From: Leptodactylus fallax
Taxonomy: Eukaryota > Chordata > Amphibia > Anura > Leptodactylidae
Length of the DNA: 64,000 nt
Assembly (NCBI GenBank): GCA_947044405.1
Contig: CAMRHE010000011.1
Coordinates: 4,942,501 to 5,006,500 of the forward strand
Reading direction: 5' to 3'
Part shown: in pieces, positions 13,461 through 24,799 of the stretch
Position numbering within the stretch: position 1 is the first letter of the stretch
How the letters are laid out: each line of letters opens with the position of its first letter
The notes under the pieces: model-generated
Seen by the model: the letters and a program-made list of their open reading frames with translations, nothing else
What the model was told of the DNA's origin: nothing
Databases searched by the model: none
Translations under genes and position numbers: made by a program

Positions 13461-13944
13461 TGTGATAATTTGGGGAATTAAACTCAAAATGGCGGCTGAC
13501 TCCTGGTCCGGACAGCGGTGGTTCATGGTACTGGGCGCCGGAAAGATAGCTTTCAGACGGTCCAAGTGTAAAATAAAAGTGCCTTTATTCAGCTTAACTA
13601 CAACACAACAAAACAACAAAAAAACCTATGCCACAGTTAGGGCCTAACTCACTCCTTGAGCCCCTAACTGTCCTGACTGTTACTCAGCTCCAGCAACAGT
13701 CCTCTGTGGACGCCAGCCCTCTGGGACAGAGCCTCTCTCTCTGTCCTAGCTGGTCCACTCCTGTGGACGCCAGCCCTCTGGGACAGAGCCTCTCTCTCTG
13801 TCCTAGCTGGTCCACCACTTCCTGCTTCCTGCAGGACACTCCAGCCCTCCTGGAGTTACGTGCCACCCCCCAAAGGCGTGGCTGAGAGCCTTTTCTGGTC
13901 TGGCCTGGGTCGCTCAACAGCGCCCTCTGGCTCACATACTTACA
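13461..13944 (-). repeat. LTR (left copy)
   Basis: Direct repeat partner of 14736-15219. It contains an internal tandem duplication of about 55 bp (unit starting GTGGACGCCAGCCCTCTGGG), near 13708-13815. Because both LTRs carry the duplication, it predates this insertion. The LTR is 3' with respect to the element's minus-strand direction. Confidence 0.88.
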
Positions 13945-14735
13945 TACCCTCCCCCCTCAGCTCACTACCCATGGGGTGAGCTACAATGGGACGAGACATC
14001 CTATGATGAAGTCCCTCTTCAGCCATGTATGCCTGTCCATTGTCTCTCCAGAAGTCCCAATCTGGCGGTCTTTTCTTCCAAATTCCGCTCCATCGAGTTT
14101 TCCGTCTACTCATCACTTTCCAGATTCCGGCTACTCGATATTTCCGGTTTTGTATCTCTCTGCATTCAGACTGCTGCACTAATAAACCTGTGCATAACTT
14201 CTCTGCTTTTTTACAAGCTGAAATTCTCTTTTTCTTGCCCATGGTTTACTAACAAGATTACACAATATTCCACAGCAACCTTGGGTTCAACCAGCAGCAA
14301 CTTTTTGCTATCTTCAGCAGTCACATGTATTCAAACAGTTAACTTATGTGGCACTACAACAACCAGCATTTTCTTCTGTCTTCCACAGAAAACACCAACA
14401 TGGCACCATAGCCTTTCACATAGACTGTTTGCAATATCAATCTTCTATACACATGCCATACTTTCTTGCCATCAGCAAGCACTTTGCAGACTTCTGTACC
14501 ACAGTATACACAAAGTCCATTCCCTGGATTCCTCATCCAGAGTTTTACTTTCACCAGTTTTTGGCACACACTTTGCTATGTTGCAATTCACTCACCCCAT
14601 TCTAGGCTTCTCAGTTGAAATCACCGATTTCTTCCAGCTGTAGGCCACAATGCACACTTAAGCAGTACTGCAGTCACCAATCACTTGTCTTCCAGGACTT
14701 GCGTGGATCTCTTTATGCGCGCGTTCTCCACCATA

Positions 14736-15219
14736 TGTGATAATATGGGGAATTAAACTCAAAATGGCGGCTGACTCCTGGTCCGGACAGCGGTGGTTCA
14801 TAGTACTGGGCGCCGGAAAGATAGCTTTCAGACGGTCCAAGTGTAAAATAAAAGTGCCTTTATTCAGCTTAATTGCAACACAACAAAACAACAAAAAACC
14901 TATGCCACAGTTAGGGCCTATCTCACTCCTTGAGCCCCTAACTGTCCTGACTGTTACTCAGCTCCAGCAACAGTCCTCTGTGGACGCCAGCCCTCTGGGA
15001 CAGAGCCTATCTCTCTGTCCTAGCTGGTCCACTCCTGTGGACGCCAGCCCTCTGGGACAGAGCCTCTCTCTCTGTCCTAGCTGGTCCACTACTTCCTGCT
15101 TCCTGCAGGACACTCCAGCCCTCCTGGAGTTACGTGCCACCCCCCCAAAGGCGTGGCTGAGAGCCTTTTCTGGTCTGGCCTGGGTCGCTCAACAGCGCCC
15201 TCTGGCTCACATACTTACA
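14736..15219 (-). repeat. LTR (right copy)
   Basis: Direct repeat partner of 13461-13944, same length (484 bp), with only scattered substitutions and one- or two-base length changes. It is 5' with respect to the minus-strand direction, followed by the putative primer-binding site at 14735 and downwards. Confidence 0.88.
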
Positions 15220-15307
15220 ATATGCACTCCTCAACATTGAAGGACATGAGTTATGCAGATCAAGGAAGTAGCAGGTGTCGCTATTTTCTGCATGTTGGGG
15301 TGGGGGG

Positions 15308-15530
15308 GTAAGGCTGAGGCCCCAAGTTGCAGAAATGCACCTTTTTCTGTTGCAGATTTTGCTGCAGTTTTTTGAGCCAAACCCAGAAGTGGATTGAGCA
15401 GACGGCAGAAGTGTAAGAACTTCCTATATATTTTTAATTCGTTTTGTAGCCATTCTTGGCTTTGGCTGAAAAAACCGCAACAAAATCTGCAACAAAAAAA
15501 GATGCGTTTCCGCAACGTGGGGCCTTAGCC
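15308..15530. mobile_element. PIF/Harbinger-like MITE ('aaggcccc' family)
   Basis: The left end AGGCTGAGGCCCCAAGTTGC is matched, inverted, by the right end AGGCTAAGGCCCCACGTTGC. Inner motifs TGTTGCAGATTTTGCTGCAG and AACAAAATCTGCAAC form the foldback. The same family occurs at 53602-53820. No coding capacity. Confidence 0.75.
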
Positions 15531-15739
15531 TGAAAGCCAGATTGAAAGCAAAGTTTTTAATTTTTTAGCCACATAAAAACTCAAAAATTGGATGAAGAGG
15601 TATGGGATGATTTCATGATGCCTACAGTTGACATGCCAGTTATCATCGCTTGATGCAAAGTAGCAACACAAACCATCAGAAGGTGTTTTCACAATAATGG
15701 GCTATGAGCCAGACATTTAGCTACAGGTGCTCCATTGAC

Positions 15740-16290
15740 CTCATGCCACTGCTCTCAAAGGCTATTATAGTACAAAATAATACGGCAGGAATGGAGGTGT
15801 ATCCTCTTCAGTGATGAGTTCCACCTTTGTTTTTGACATAATGATAGTTAGAGATTGGTCTGGAGACCACAGGGACAACACCATGAAGAGGCATTCACGG
15901 TGGAATTTCACACCGATCCTATGGCTGGGATTATGGTGTAGGTAGCAAAATGTATGGTAGTCAGACCCCTCTAGCTCAGTGTTACATTGATTTGATTGTG
16001 GAACCAGTAGTATGGTCATTTCTCCATAATGCCACAGGAGCTGTTTTTCAACAGGACAACACCAGGCTGCATGTTGATGTGCTATCGTGAATTGTCTGCA
16101 TGACCTGAAATGCTACCATGGCTTGCAGCATCTTAGGACTTGTCTTCTATTGAGCACATCTGGGATGTCATTGATTGACAGTTGCTAAGGGAGATGCCAG
16201 CACCCAATCTTGATTATTTGCATGCCCAAGCGCATTCATCATAGCATAACATTCCTCAGACAACCACTACTAACCTCATTGATAGCATGT
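15740..16290 (+). pseudogene. Old Tc1-like transposase relic (different family)
   Basis: Fragments of a Tc1 catalytic domain can be read in several + frames: WRCILFSDEFHLCF near 15790-15830 (first-Asp block SDE), QQDN followed by ARL-like residues near 16050-16075 (second Asp), and SSIEHIWDV near 16145-16170 (Glu block, SPIEHLWD in the family). Many stops and frame changes separate them. Spacing fits the DDE arrangement. This group (SDESRF / QQDNARPH) differs from the other Tc1 elements in the window and is older. Terminal repeats were not identified. Confidence 0.7.
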
Positions 16291-16299
16291 AAAAAAGAT

Positions 16300-17140
16300 G
16301 TTTTGAACATTTTTTGTCATTTGAATATTAACATGTCTATCAATTTATTGTATAATTAATTAGGTGCACAATGTCACGGATGTGGGTTTCATACAAGATA
16401 TATCTACTCATTGTATACCAATTCCGTAGGGTATCTATCCACCTTACCACACATACATGATTATAAATAGCGGTACTCCACTTCCACACTCCCTTCCAGA
16501 TCATCTGTCACAATAGGCTACAAAGGGGTGAAGCGATCTTCTACACACATCCACAAAAAGAACTGCCACCACTCGTCACTTAAGAGTAGACGAGACACCA
16601 ATATACCCAAACCATGAACAACTAAAGAACCGAAAAGGAAACACGGCAATATTTAATCTCTTCGGAATTATGGAGACGTTTAGAGCCAAAGGACAATCTT
16701 ATTAAATTTTAGCTTTAATATACACAAAAAGTACAGTGCTTTTATAATAAAAAAAGTTATAAAAAGACACATACATACAAACAATGTAAAATAAAAAAAG
16801 AATAATGCACAGACCAGTTTGTTTAAGTGTGGCTGTGGGACACGCTAGATGCAGCTCCATAGAATCTGTCCTGTGCCTCATGGCTTTTTATGGACCCATC
16901 AGGCCTCACTCCAACCTACTTCCTTAAACCTCCTAGCCGTGACTGGGCTGTCATAATTTTCCTTTGTTGGAAATTTAGGGCTTTTGATGAGCAATGCTCT
17001 CAGATGGTCCAGAGTCGCAGTGTCTTGTACGATCAACACACACCTGCCTTACTAATTAGAGGGACCACAATTGAATTAACACCTGGGACTTCATCCTTCC
17101 TCTGTAGCGTGAGCTGTAGATTGCACATTATATTACTGTA
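16300..17140. other. Intergenic, possible LTR remnant, no gene
   Basis: Sequence from TGTCACGGATGTGGG at 16372 onward looks LTR-like (TG start, no partner found). A frame at 16890-17366 runs into the neighbouring Tc1 end and does not resemble a protein. The rest is unassigned. Confidence 0.3.
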
Positions 17141-18837
<1,697 letters not shown>

Positions 18838-19085
18838 TCAAAAGACTCTGTTGAAGGACATATCTATACCAACCAGATCAACAGGTTATATTTGTTTGTC
18901 CATACTAATTAGATCAACGACACTGTCTGAAGTGATATTTACATACCTATACTAATTAGATCACAGGACGCTGTTTAAGGTGATATCTATATGTACATAC
19001 TAATTAGATCACAGGACGCTGTTTAAGGTGATATCTATATGTACATGCTAATTAGATCAAAAGACTATGTTTAAAGCGTATATGT
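18838..19085. repeat. 48-bp minisatellite
   Basis: The phrase CTAATTAGATCACAGGACGC followed by TGTTTAAGGTGATATCTATA recurs with starts near 18904, 18951, 18999 and 19047, a period of 47-48 bp. A more degenerate unit lies to the left. About five units in all, the middle ones nearly identical. Confidence 0.85.
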
Positions 19086-19339
19086 CACGAGACATATTCA
19101 AATGGAAATAGGCCCCTTCCACATGAATATGAGCTTGGAGAAGAGTAAAGGCCTTACAGAGGTGTATCACTTCTGTAACCTCCCACTGTATGACATACAC
19201 AAAGGGTATATGATGGGAAACTTCCCCCAGCATTATGTTGTATTTCTTGAGGGCAGATCATTGGGGACGCCTGTTGATGCTGCATGCTGGCACATGGCTG
19301 AGTGATGCTTCCTACAGATACCCTTATCAGAACTAAGCT

Positions 19340-19765
19340 TAGCAGTGTTGTAAGTATTTGATTTGATTACCGTGCTATACCTGCTGTATTGTAAGTGTTG
19401 AATATATATATCATAGTTTGATTGACTTTGATATTTGATTATACCTTGCTTTATTGCAAGGGTTGATTTGATATACTTTCTGATACTTTTAAGTGTTGTA
19501 AGTATTTGATTTGATTACCTTACTATACCTGCTGTATTGTAAGTGTTGAATATATCATAGTTTGACTTTGATATTTGATTGTACCTTGCTATACCTGCTG
19601 TATTGCAAGGTTTGATTATACCTTCTAATATTTGTTATACTTTTCCTTGTTGTAAGACCTTTTGCTATACTTTTCCTTGTTGTAAGACCTTTTGCTATCT
19701 TCTTATACTCTTCTTAGTGAAATGTTACCTTTTGCTATCTTCTTATATTCTTCTTAATAAAATGT
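19340..19765. repeat. AT-rich tandem repeats
   Basis: GTTGTAAGTATTTGATTTGA occurs near 19348 and again near 19494, giving a unit of about 146 bp repeated roughly twice. Shorter duplications follow (TATACTTTTCCTTGTTGTAA twice near 19635-19690; ACCTTTTGCTATCTTCTTAT twice near 19690-19745). An AATAAA at about 19757 ends the stretch. Confidence 0.7.
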
Positions 19766-20099
19766 TAAAGTATTGGGGATAGTTCAGTGTTTTTACTCTA
19801 TAACTTTATTCTATTACACGGAATCCAAAGAATCTGTTTCATTTGGCAATACAATCCCATCTGACCAAATCACCACAGTCCCACATTTACACTTGCCTAT
19901 ACATTTTCTGTGCTGTGGGTCACAGCTAGCAGGTCAGTTAGCCCTGGGCTCCTTAGGTTTGGTGGGTCACTCTAGGCATATATATCATTTACATCATCAT
20001 AACAGTCATCATTACATGTTACAATTACAATCCACAGGCAACTTTACATTTCAATTAGATTCAGTACAATCAGTAGGACATAATTTATCATCACTCAGT

Positions 20100-20870
20100 T
20101 CCAATGAGGGGGAAGGTTCTTCAGCCACATATTGGTACACAAAATGTCTGAGATTAGTCCCCAGTAGGACAATAGTGGGAATATCTTCTGACAACCACAC
20201 TTATTTCAGTCCCTTCCCTACTCCCCAATCAAGATACACCCGGGCCATGGGCAAAGCAGGTTGGACTCCCCCAGTCCCAGTGACTGTTAGGGTTTTTCCT
20301 GGGATTATGTCCTCAGAAGTCACAAGTTCAGGACTGATCAGGGTCATCTGAGCACAAATAACTCTAAGCCCCCAAGTGAAAGTATTGCCCATTGTAACAA
20401 ACTGGAAATTGCTGTTTGGTTTAATAAGCATCTACAATCTGTGCTGCTTGAGCTGCATCCTTGGGCTCCCAATCCATTATGAACTGTTGCACTTTCAAGG
20501 GTAGACCTGCAAAAACTGCTCCTTGATTAGAAGGTCTGCCAAATCCTCAAATATTGTAATAGATAATCCTCAGATCCACTGTTGTAGAAGGGTCCTGAGG
20601 CCATCAACTGCATCCAAGCAGCTATTGGTAGGTCCATGTTGTAGAGCCCAGAACCTTTTGCTATATACCACCAGAGAGAGGTTGTATTACCAGATTAATG
20701 CTTGTTTAAGGGCATAATAATCCTCATCCTCATCTAGGGGAAAAGCTGCAAACACTTTCAGGACCTTGCCTGTTAGACTTTGTGTCAAGTACCCAGCCCA
20801 TTGCTCCCTGGGTAGTTTGTACTGTTTGCAAGTCCGTTCAAACTCCAGAGTATAATAGATTTAGGCCCAG
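20100..20870 (-). pseudogene. SCAN-like gag and protease relic of a gypsy-type retrotransposon
   Basis: Reading the minus strand from about 20860 gives FERTCKQYKLPREQWAGYLT, then KVLKVFAAFPLDEDEDYYAL and YSKRFWALQHGPTNSCLDAV, followed by a stretch resembling FEDLADLLIKEQFLQVYP. The order (an aromatic-rich first helix, PREQWA, YxKRFRxLxxGP, DLxxKEQFL) is that of SCAN-domain-related gag proteins. Further on, 20431-20201 reads TLISPELVTSEDIIPGKTLT and PALPMARVYLDWG, then VSEDIPTIVLLGTNL, like the flap and end of a retropepsin. At least three stops break it. It is a different family from the LTR element at 35428-40758. Confidence 0.7.
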
Positions 20871-21840
20871 GGGAAGTGAAAAAAAAAAAAAAAACATCCA
20901 TACCAACCTTCCGTTACCTTTTTTGGGTCTCCTCATGGCTGGTACTCTCCTGGTTATGATCGGCGCTCTTCTGTGACATATGAATGTTTTGGTTTTTTTT
21001 CACACCTTCCCTGGGCCTCCACCTCAGTAGATCAGCTGTTCCCTGCAGCCAAAACCTTGCTGGCCTGATCTTGAGGGCCTGTTTTAAGGGTAGGTCATCA
21101 ATTTATTAAGCCCAGGAAAACCTCTTTAAATAAGTAGTTCAACTGAAATAACCTGTTTGACCTATAACCTGTTCAATACCCTGTGTTAGTAATTTTTGAC
21201 AGAAAAAACAACAGAAACCTCAACAGATCCTGAGGCCCTTCTATTGTCCATCATGCAACAATTCTGACAAATCCTTTTTAAATAGAAGCCATAACACTGT
21301 TGTGAACAATGCCATCACAATCATGATCTTTCAGTGTAAATTTTGGTTGAAGTTGGAATTTTTCATTTACTTGACCCACACAAAGAAGGGAGTAAACTGC
21401 TTATTCAGTGCATATTACAGACAACCATGAAAGTATGCCTTATTGACCAACAAAGCTACTGTATATGCTTCTGAAACAAACAAAGTGCAGATCAGGGACC
21501 GTGACCAAAGAGATTTTCTGATTTAATACAGCACATTACTGTTTGTAATTAAGCTTTAGAGCGTATCTCCAGTTTTGTAATAAAATTTTCTGGGAAGATA
21601 GTTCATAGAAAATTACAAAACTACTCTATGGACTCTGCTGCTCTAGATTTTCAGAATAATGATTCACTCTTCTGTATGTATTGAAATTTTAAAGTACCAG
21701 TACGTACTCTCAAAACTTTGTTTGATCTAGCGTTGTTCCTGTTTTATGAGCAGTGCATTTGTCAAGGTCCAATTTAGTTTGGTTCCTAAATTGGTTGTCT
21801 AGTTTAGAAAATGCATCTTCATATACCTTAGAGAATTCAG
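20871..21840. other. Intergenic, nothing recognised
   Basis: An A-rich run at about 20878-20895 and otherwise AT-rich DNA without supportable frames. The segment 20850-20990 has wording like the hairpin elements at 26390 and 28495 (GGCCCAGGGGAAGTGAAAAA; GGTCTCCTCATGGCTGG), suggesting a degraded copy. Confidence 0.35.
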
Positions 21841-22231
21841 TTAAAAGGGATTTCCAGGAATTTCCGTAGGATAGGTCACCAATATTTGATCGGTGGGGGT
21901 CTGACACCCAGAATTCCTGCAGCTTAGCTGTTTGAAGAGGCCATGGATCTCACAAGCATTGCAGCCTCTTTTCGGTGCTGATGATCTCACATTTATCAGT
22001 CACATGGTACAGCAGTAGCTTGGTCCCATTCAAGTGTGGGGATGAGCTGCAACACCAAGCACAGCCACTATGAAGTGTATGGTGCTGTGTTTGATATTCA
22101 GTGGAGAGGCTGTAGTGCTCACCCTGAATGCTACAGTTTCTTCAACCAGCTGATCCGTGGGGATCCTGTTTATTGAACCCCCACCAATCACATATTGATG
22201 ACCTAGCCTAAGTCTCAGAAAACCCCTTTAA
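21841..22231. mobile_element. TTAA-flanked MITE
   Basis: Left end TTAAAAGGGATTTCCAGG; right end, inverted, TTAAAGGGGTTTTCTGAG. Arms match further in: GATAGGTCACCAATATTTGATCGGTGGGGG against the inverse of CCCCCACCAATCACATATTGATGACCTAG (each read in parts). The interior carries AAGCACAGCCACTATGAAGT, also seen near 700 in the window. T2/Kolobok-like, non-coding. Confidence 0.8.
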
Positions 22232-23195
22232 TACAAGGGATAATCCTTTGTTCAAAAACCTCATTGCTTGAACAGAGTGGTTATCAAGAGGGTCTCTTGC
22301 TCTGAGGGAACTCTTCTGTCCAGTCCTACAGTACACAACAACCCAGTTAGCACAGAAGAATAATCATTGGAGGTTCCAGCAAGAGAATACTTTGTGATAA
22401 GGTTATTATCAAGGAACATCTAACAGAAAGAGAATATTCAAAAGGGACAACCCATATACAGAGATTTTTCCAACACAGTGTTTTATGACGTATCAAAAGA
22501 AGAGACCTCTAATGATCCCAAGAATGGATATGATTGTTACTAGCCATTGGTGACAAATAGGCAGTACATCATGGGTTGCTCTCCATTTGAACAAGCGGGA
22601 GTTACAAAATCATGTCATTGACAACACGCTAAAACTAGGCATACACATTCAATGTTTTTCAACCAAACCAGCCAATTTCGACAGCACTAGCTGACCATCT
22701 GATGTCTTTGAGAACCTACTCACATTCCATTGACAACAAATGTTGGAGGAAAATAAGAAATAAAACTTGGATTACAACTGATAGATCCTTTTGCATTCTC
22801 AGCTGAGATAAACCTCCCTCAATGTGTGTGTGTGTGTGTGTGTATATAATATGTACACACACTAGACAGGGATGCCACACCTTACACTAATCTGGCTGCT
22901 TAAGATCACCTGATATTCCTGTAAAGTAACAGGTTTATGTAATGCATATGGATCATCGATCTACTTATCTACTTTATGTTTTGTTGGCTTCCCTAGGGCT
23001 ATGTTGAGTTTGCAGGACAGCTGAGAAGCATGACAATATTTACAGGTTTAATACCACTTAAGTTCTTTCAAGTGGCCTTGGAAATTACTATAAGAAAAAC
23101 AAACTTCTGTATTTGAAGTAATGGAAAGTACAGTAGAACAAATGTATGCAGAAATTAATCTGATTTTGTATCTGGAAATTACCAACTTCAAGTTA
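22232..23195. other. Intergenic, nothing recognised
   Basis: Apart from the microsatellite at 22823-22864, no element end, tandem array or convincing reading frame was seen. Confidence 0.35.
22823..22864. repeat. (TG)n/(TA)n microsatellite
   Basis: A run of about ten TG units passes into TATATAATATGTACACACAC. Confidence 0.9.
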
Positions 23196-23429
23196 GGCTA
23201 GGTTCACACCTGTGCTGGGCTCTCCATCGTTCTGGTCCGCTGGGGGACCAGAATGACGGAAAGCTGGACCACTAAAACAGCGGACACCCCTGGACCTCAT
23301 AGACTATAATGGGTGTCCGTTGGAAACCGTCCGTCGTTTTTATACTTTATACTTTTCTCTTCGCTGATTTTCAGCGGTTTGTGTGACAGAGTCTCTGACG
23401 GAGACTCCAGCACAGATGTGAACCTAGCC
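23196..23429. mobile_element. PIF/Harbinger-like MITE ('aggttcacac' family)
   Basis: Ends GGCTAGGTTCACACCTGTGC and, inverted from the right, GGCTAGGTTCACATCTGTGC. TTA on both sides (23193-23195 and 23430-23432) is the 3-bp target duplication expected of PIF/Harbinger elements. Non-coding. Confidence 0.82.
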
Positions 23430-23747
23430 TTATTCATACTAAAAGATGTGTAACAAGTTTTCAGCTCATCAACTATCCACAGGGAAAGTGATAAGAGATT
23501 GGTCGGAATCCAACTTATAGGATCCCTACCATTTACTGAAACAGGAGACTTGTGTCCCTGAATTGAGTGGCAGGAAACACATGCATGCTGCCTATGGGGC
23601 TGCCAAAGATAACGAAGCAATGTAATACTGGTGAAACATTCATTTTCATTCTGATATTGCTTTGCTTTAGTTGTTATGCCTGTACACATTAAAAAAAAAA
23701 ACCTACAAAAGCTCTATACACACCAAACATGCACCACAGGCATAGTC

Positions 23748-24075
23748 TTAAAGTAGCATTCCCTGTTTTATTTATTTATTTAAAAACTTACAGTTTTCTG
23801 TGTTTGGTAGATTTCTGAGGCAGCACTGCCTCATGTGACCTCCCTTCTGACTTGCTGATTCTTGTGCTTTTCAGTAACTCAGAACTCAGACTCTCAATGC
23901 ATTCCTATAGTAGGCAGAACGAGTCTCCCATAAGAATATGCATTGAAAGTCTGAATTTGAGTTAACTGAAAAGCACAACAAGAATCGGCAAGTCAGAAGG
24001 GAGGTCACATGGGGCTGTGCCAGGCCTTATATGTGCTGGACACAGCAATCTGTAAGTTTTTTTGTGAAGTGCTTA
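23748..24075. mobile_element. Foldback MITE
   Basis: GACCTCCCTTCTGACTTGCTG, then ATTCTTGTGCTTTTCAGT, at 23838-23880 is matched inverted by ACTGAAAAGCACAACAAGAA and CAAGTCAGAAGGGAGGTC at 23965-24006. The left edge (TTAAAGTAGCATTCCC at about 23750) has the T2-type start. The right edge is unclear. Confidence 0.65.
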
Positions 24076-24179
24076 TTTAATCTTACAAGAAAAGTTTAGA
24101 TTGATGTACATTTTATGTTCTCTATCCTATTATTATTTATTGATAGAGCACCATTAATTCCATGGTGCTGTACATTTGA

Positions 24180-24476
24180 GGGTTTATATAAATGATAAAT
24201 AGTGCCCTGTATCAGTAATATCCCCCCTTATCAGTAACAGTCACCCCGTAAAAATAATACTGCTCCCTTATTAATAATAGCCCTCTCATAAATAATAGTT
24301 ACCCTTATAAATAATAGTCCCCATTATCACTAATAGCCCCCTTTATAAATAAGCCCACTTAACAATTATACCCCCTTATAAATAGTTCCCCTGTTATAAA
24401 TAATAGGCCCCTCATACTTAAGTTTCCCAATTATATATAGTAACCCACCCTTATATATAATAGTTCTCCGTTATAC
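24180..24476. repeat. Type 1 minisatellite (18-20 bp, ATAAATAATAG units)
   Basis: Degenerate units of the form CCCCTTATAAATAATAGT recur about fifteen times. The same unit forms arrays at 27700-28310, 58060-58920 and 59633-59940. A SINE-like tail (TTCCATGGTGCTGTACATTTG) precedes this array. Confidence 0.85.
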
Positions 24477-24799
24477 AGTGTTGGACTGAAGGGCCTTAGG
24501 CCCACCAAAGGAACTTGTTCTGGGGCCCCACCCAACAGCTTCCTGCTAATAGCCTACACCACGGCTCCTTCACTGAAGTCTTACATATGTGCTGACTATC
24601 TGGTGTTACTGAGTATGTTCCCAGTATAGTCAGCCCCTATAGTACTGTGCAGGCCCCAATAACTCCAGGGCCGGGGTTCATGCACAGTACTGTATGGGGA
24701 ATGACATGGCCATGGGGCACTACACATATGTGCAAGATTATAGTGAGGGAGCTGTGATGCAGACATAGCACACAGAGCTGCCAGCAGGAATTGTGAGCC
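24477..24799. repeat. Element edge leading into the type 2 array
   Basis: CAGTGTTGGACTGAAGGGCC at 24477 looks like a transposon terminus (CAG start). It faces CTAACACCGGCCCTG at about 26854-26868, which inverted reads CAGGGCCGGTGTTAG. The two are only loosely similar, so calling 24477-26868 one element is an inference. Confidence 0.4.

Larger units (their letters stand above)
13461..15219 (-). mobile_element. Short non-autonomous LTR retrotransposon
   Basis: Two 484-bp direct repeats (13461-13944 and 14736-15219) begin TGTGATAATNTGGGGAATTA and end CACATACTTACA, enclosing about 790 bp. ATAT flanks both sides as a 4-bp target duplication. On the minus strand the right LTR is followed by TATGGTGGAGAACGCGC, a plausible primer-binding site starting TGG two bases inside. 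The left LTR is preceded by a G-rich polypurine tract ending GGGGGGAGGGTA. The LTRs differ at roughly eight or nine positions, so the insertion is fairly recent. No gag or pol motif is seen inside. Confidence 0.88.

Noticed and set aside
14029..14643. 204-codon + frame inside the short LTR element
   Set aside because: It has no domain and runs antisense to the element direction; likely chance in a C/T-rich stretch. The minus frame 13940-14242 (MGKKKRISACKK) is likewise unsupported.
18838..19085. CRISPR-like regular repeats
   Set aside because: Units are contiguous without unique spacers and the genome is a vertebrate; it is a minisatellite.
19773..20351. 192-codon + frame
   Set aside because: Antisense shadow of the gag-protease relic on the minus strand.
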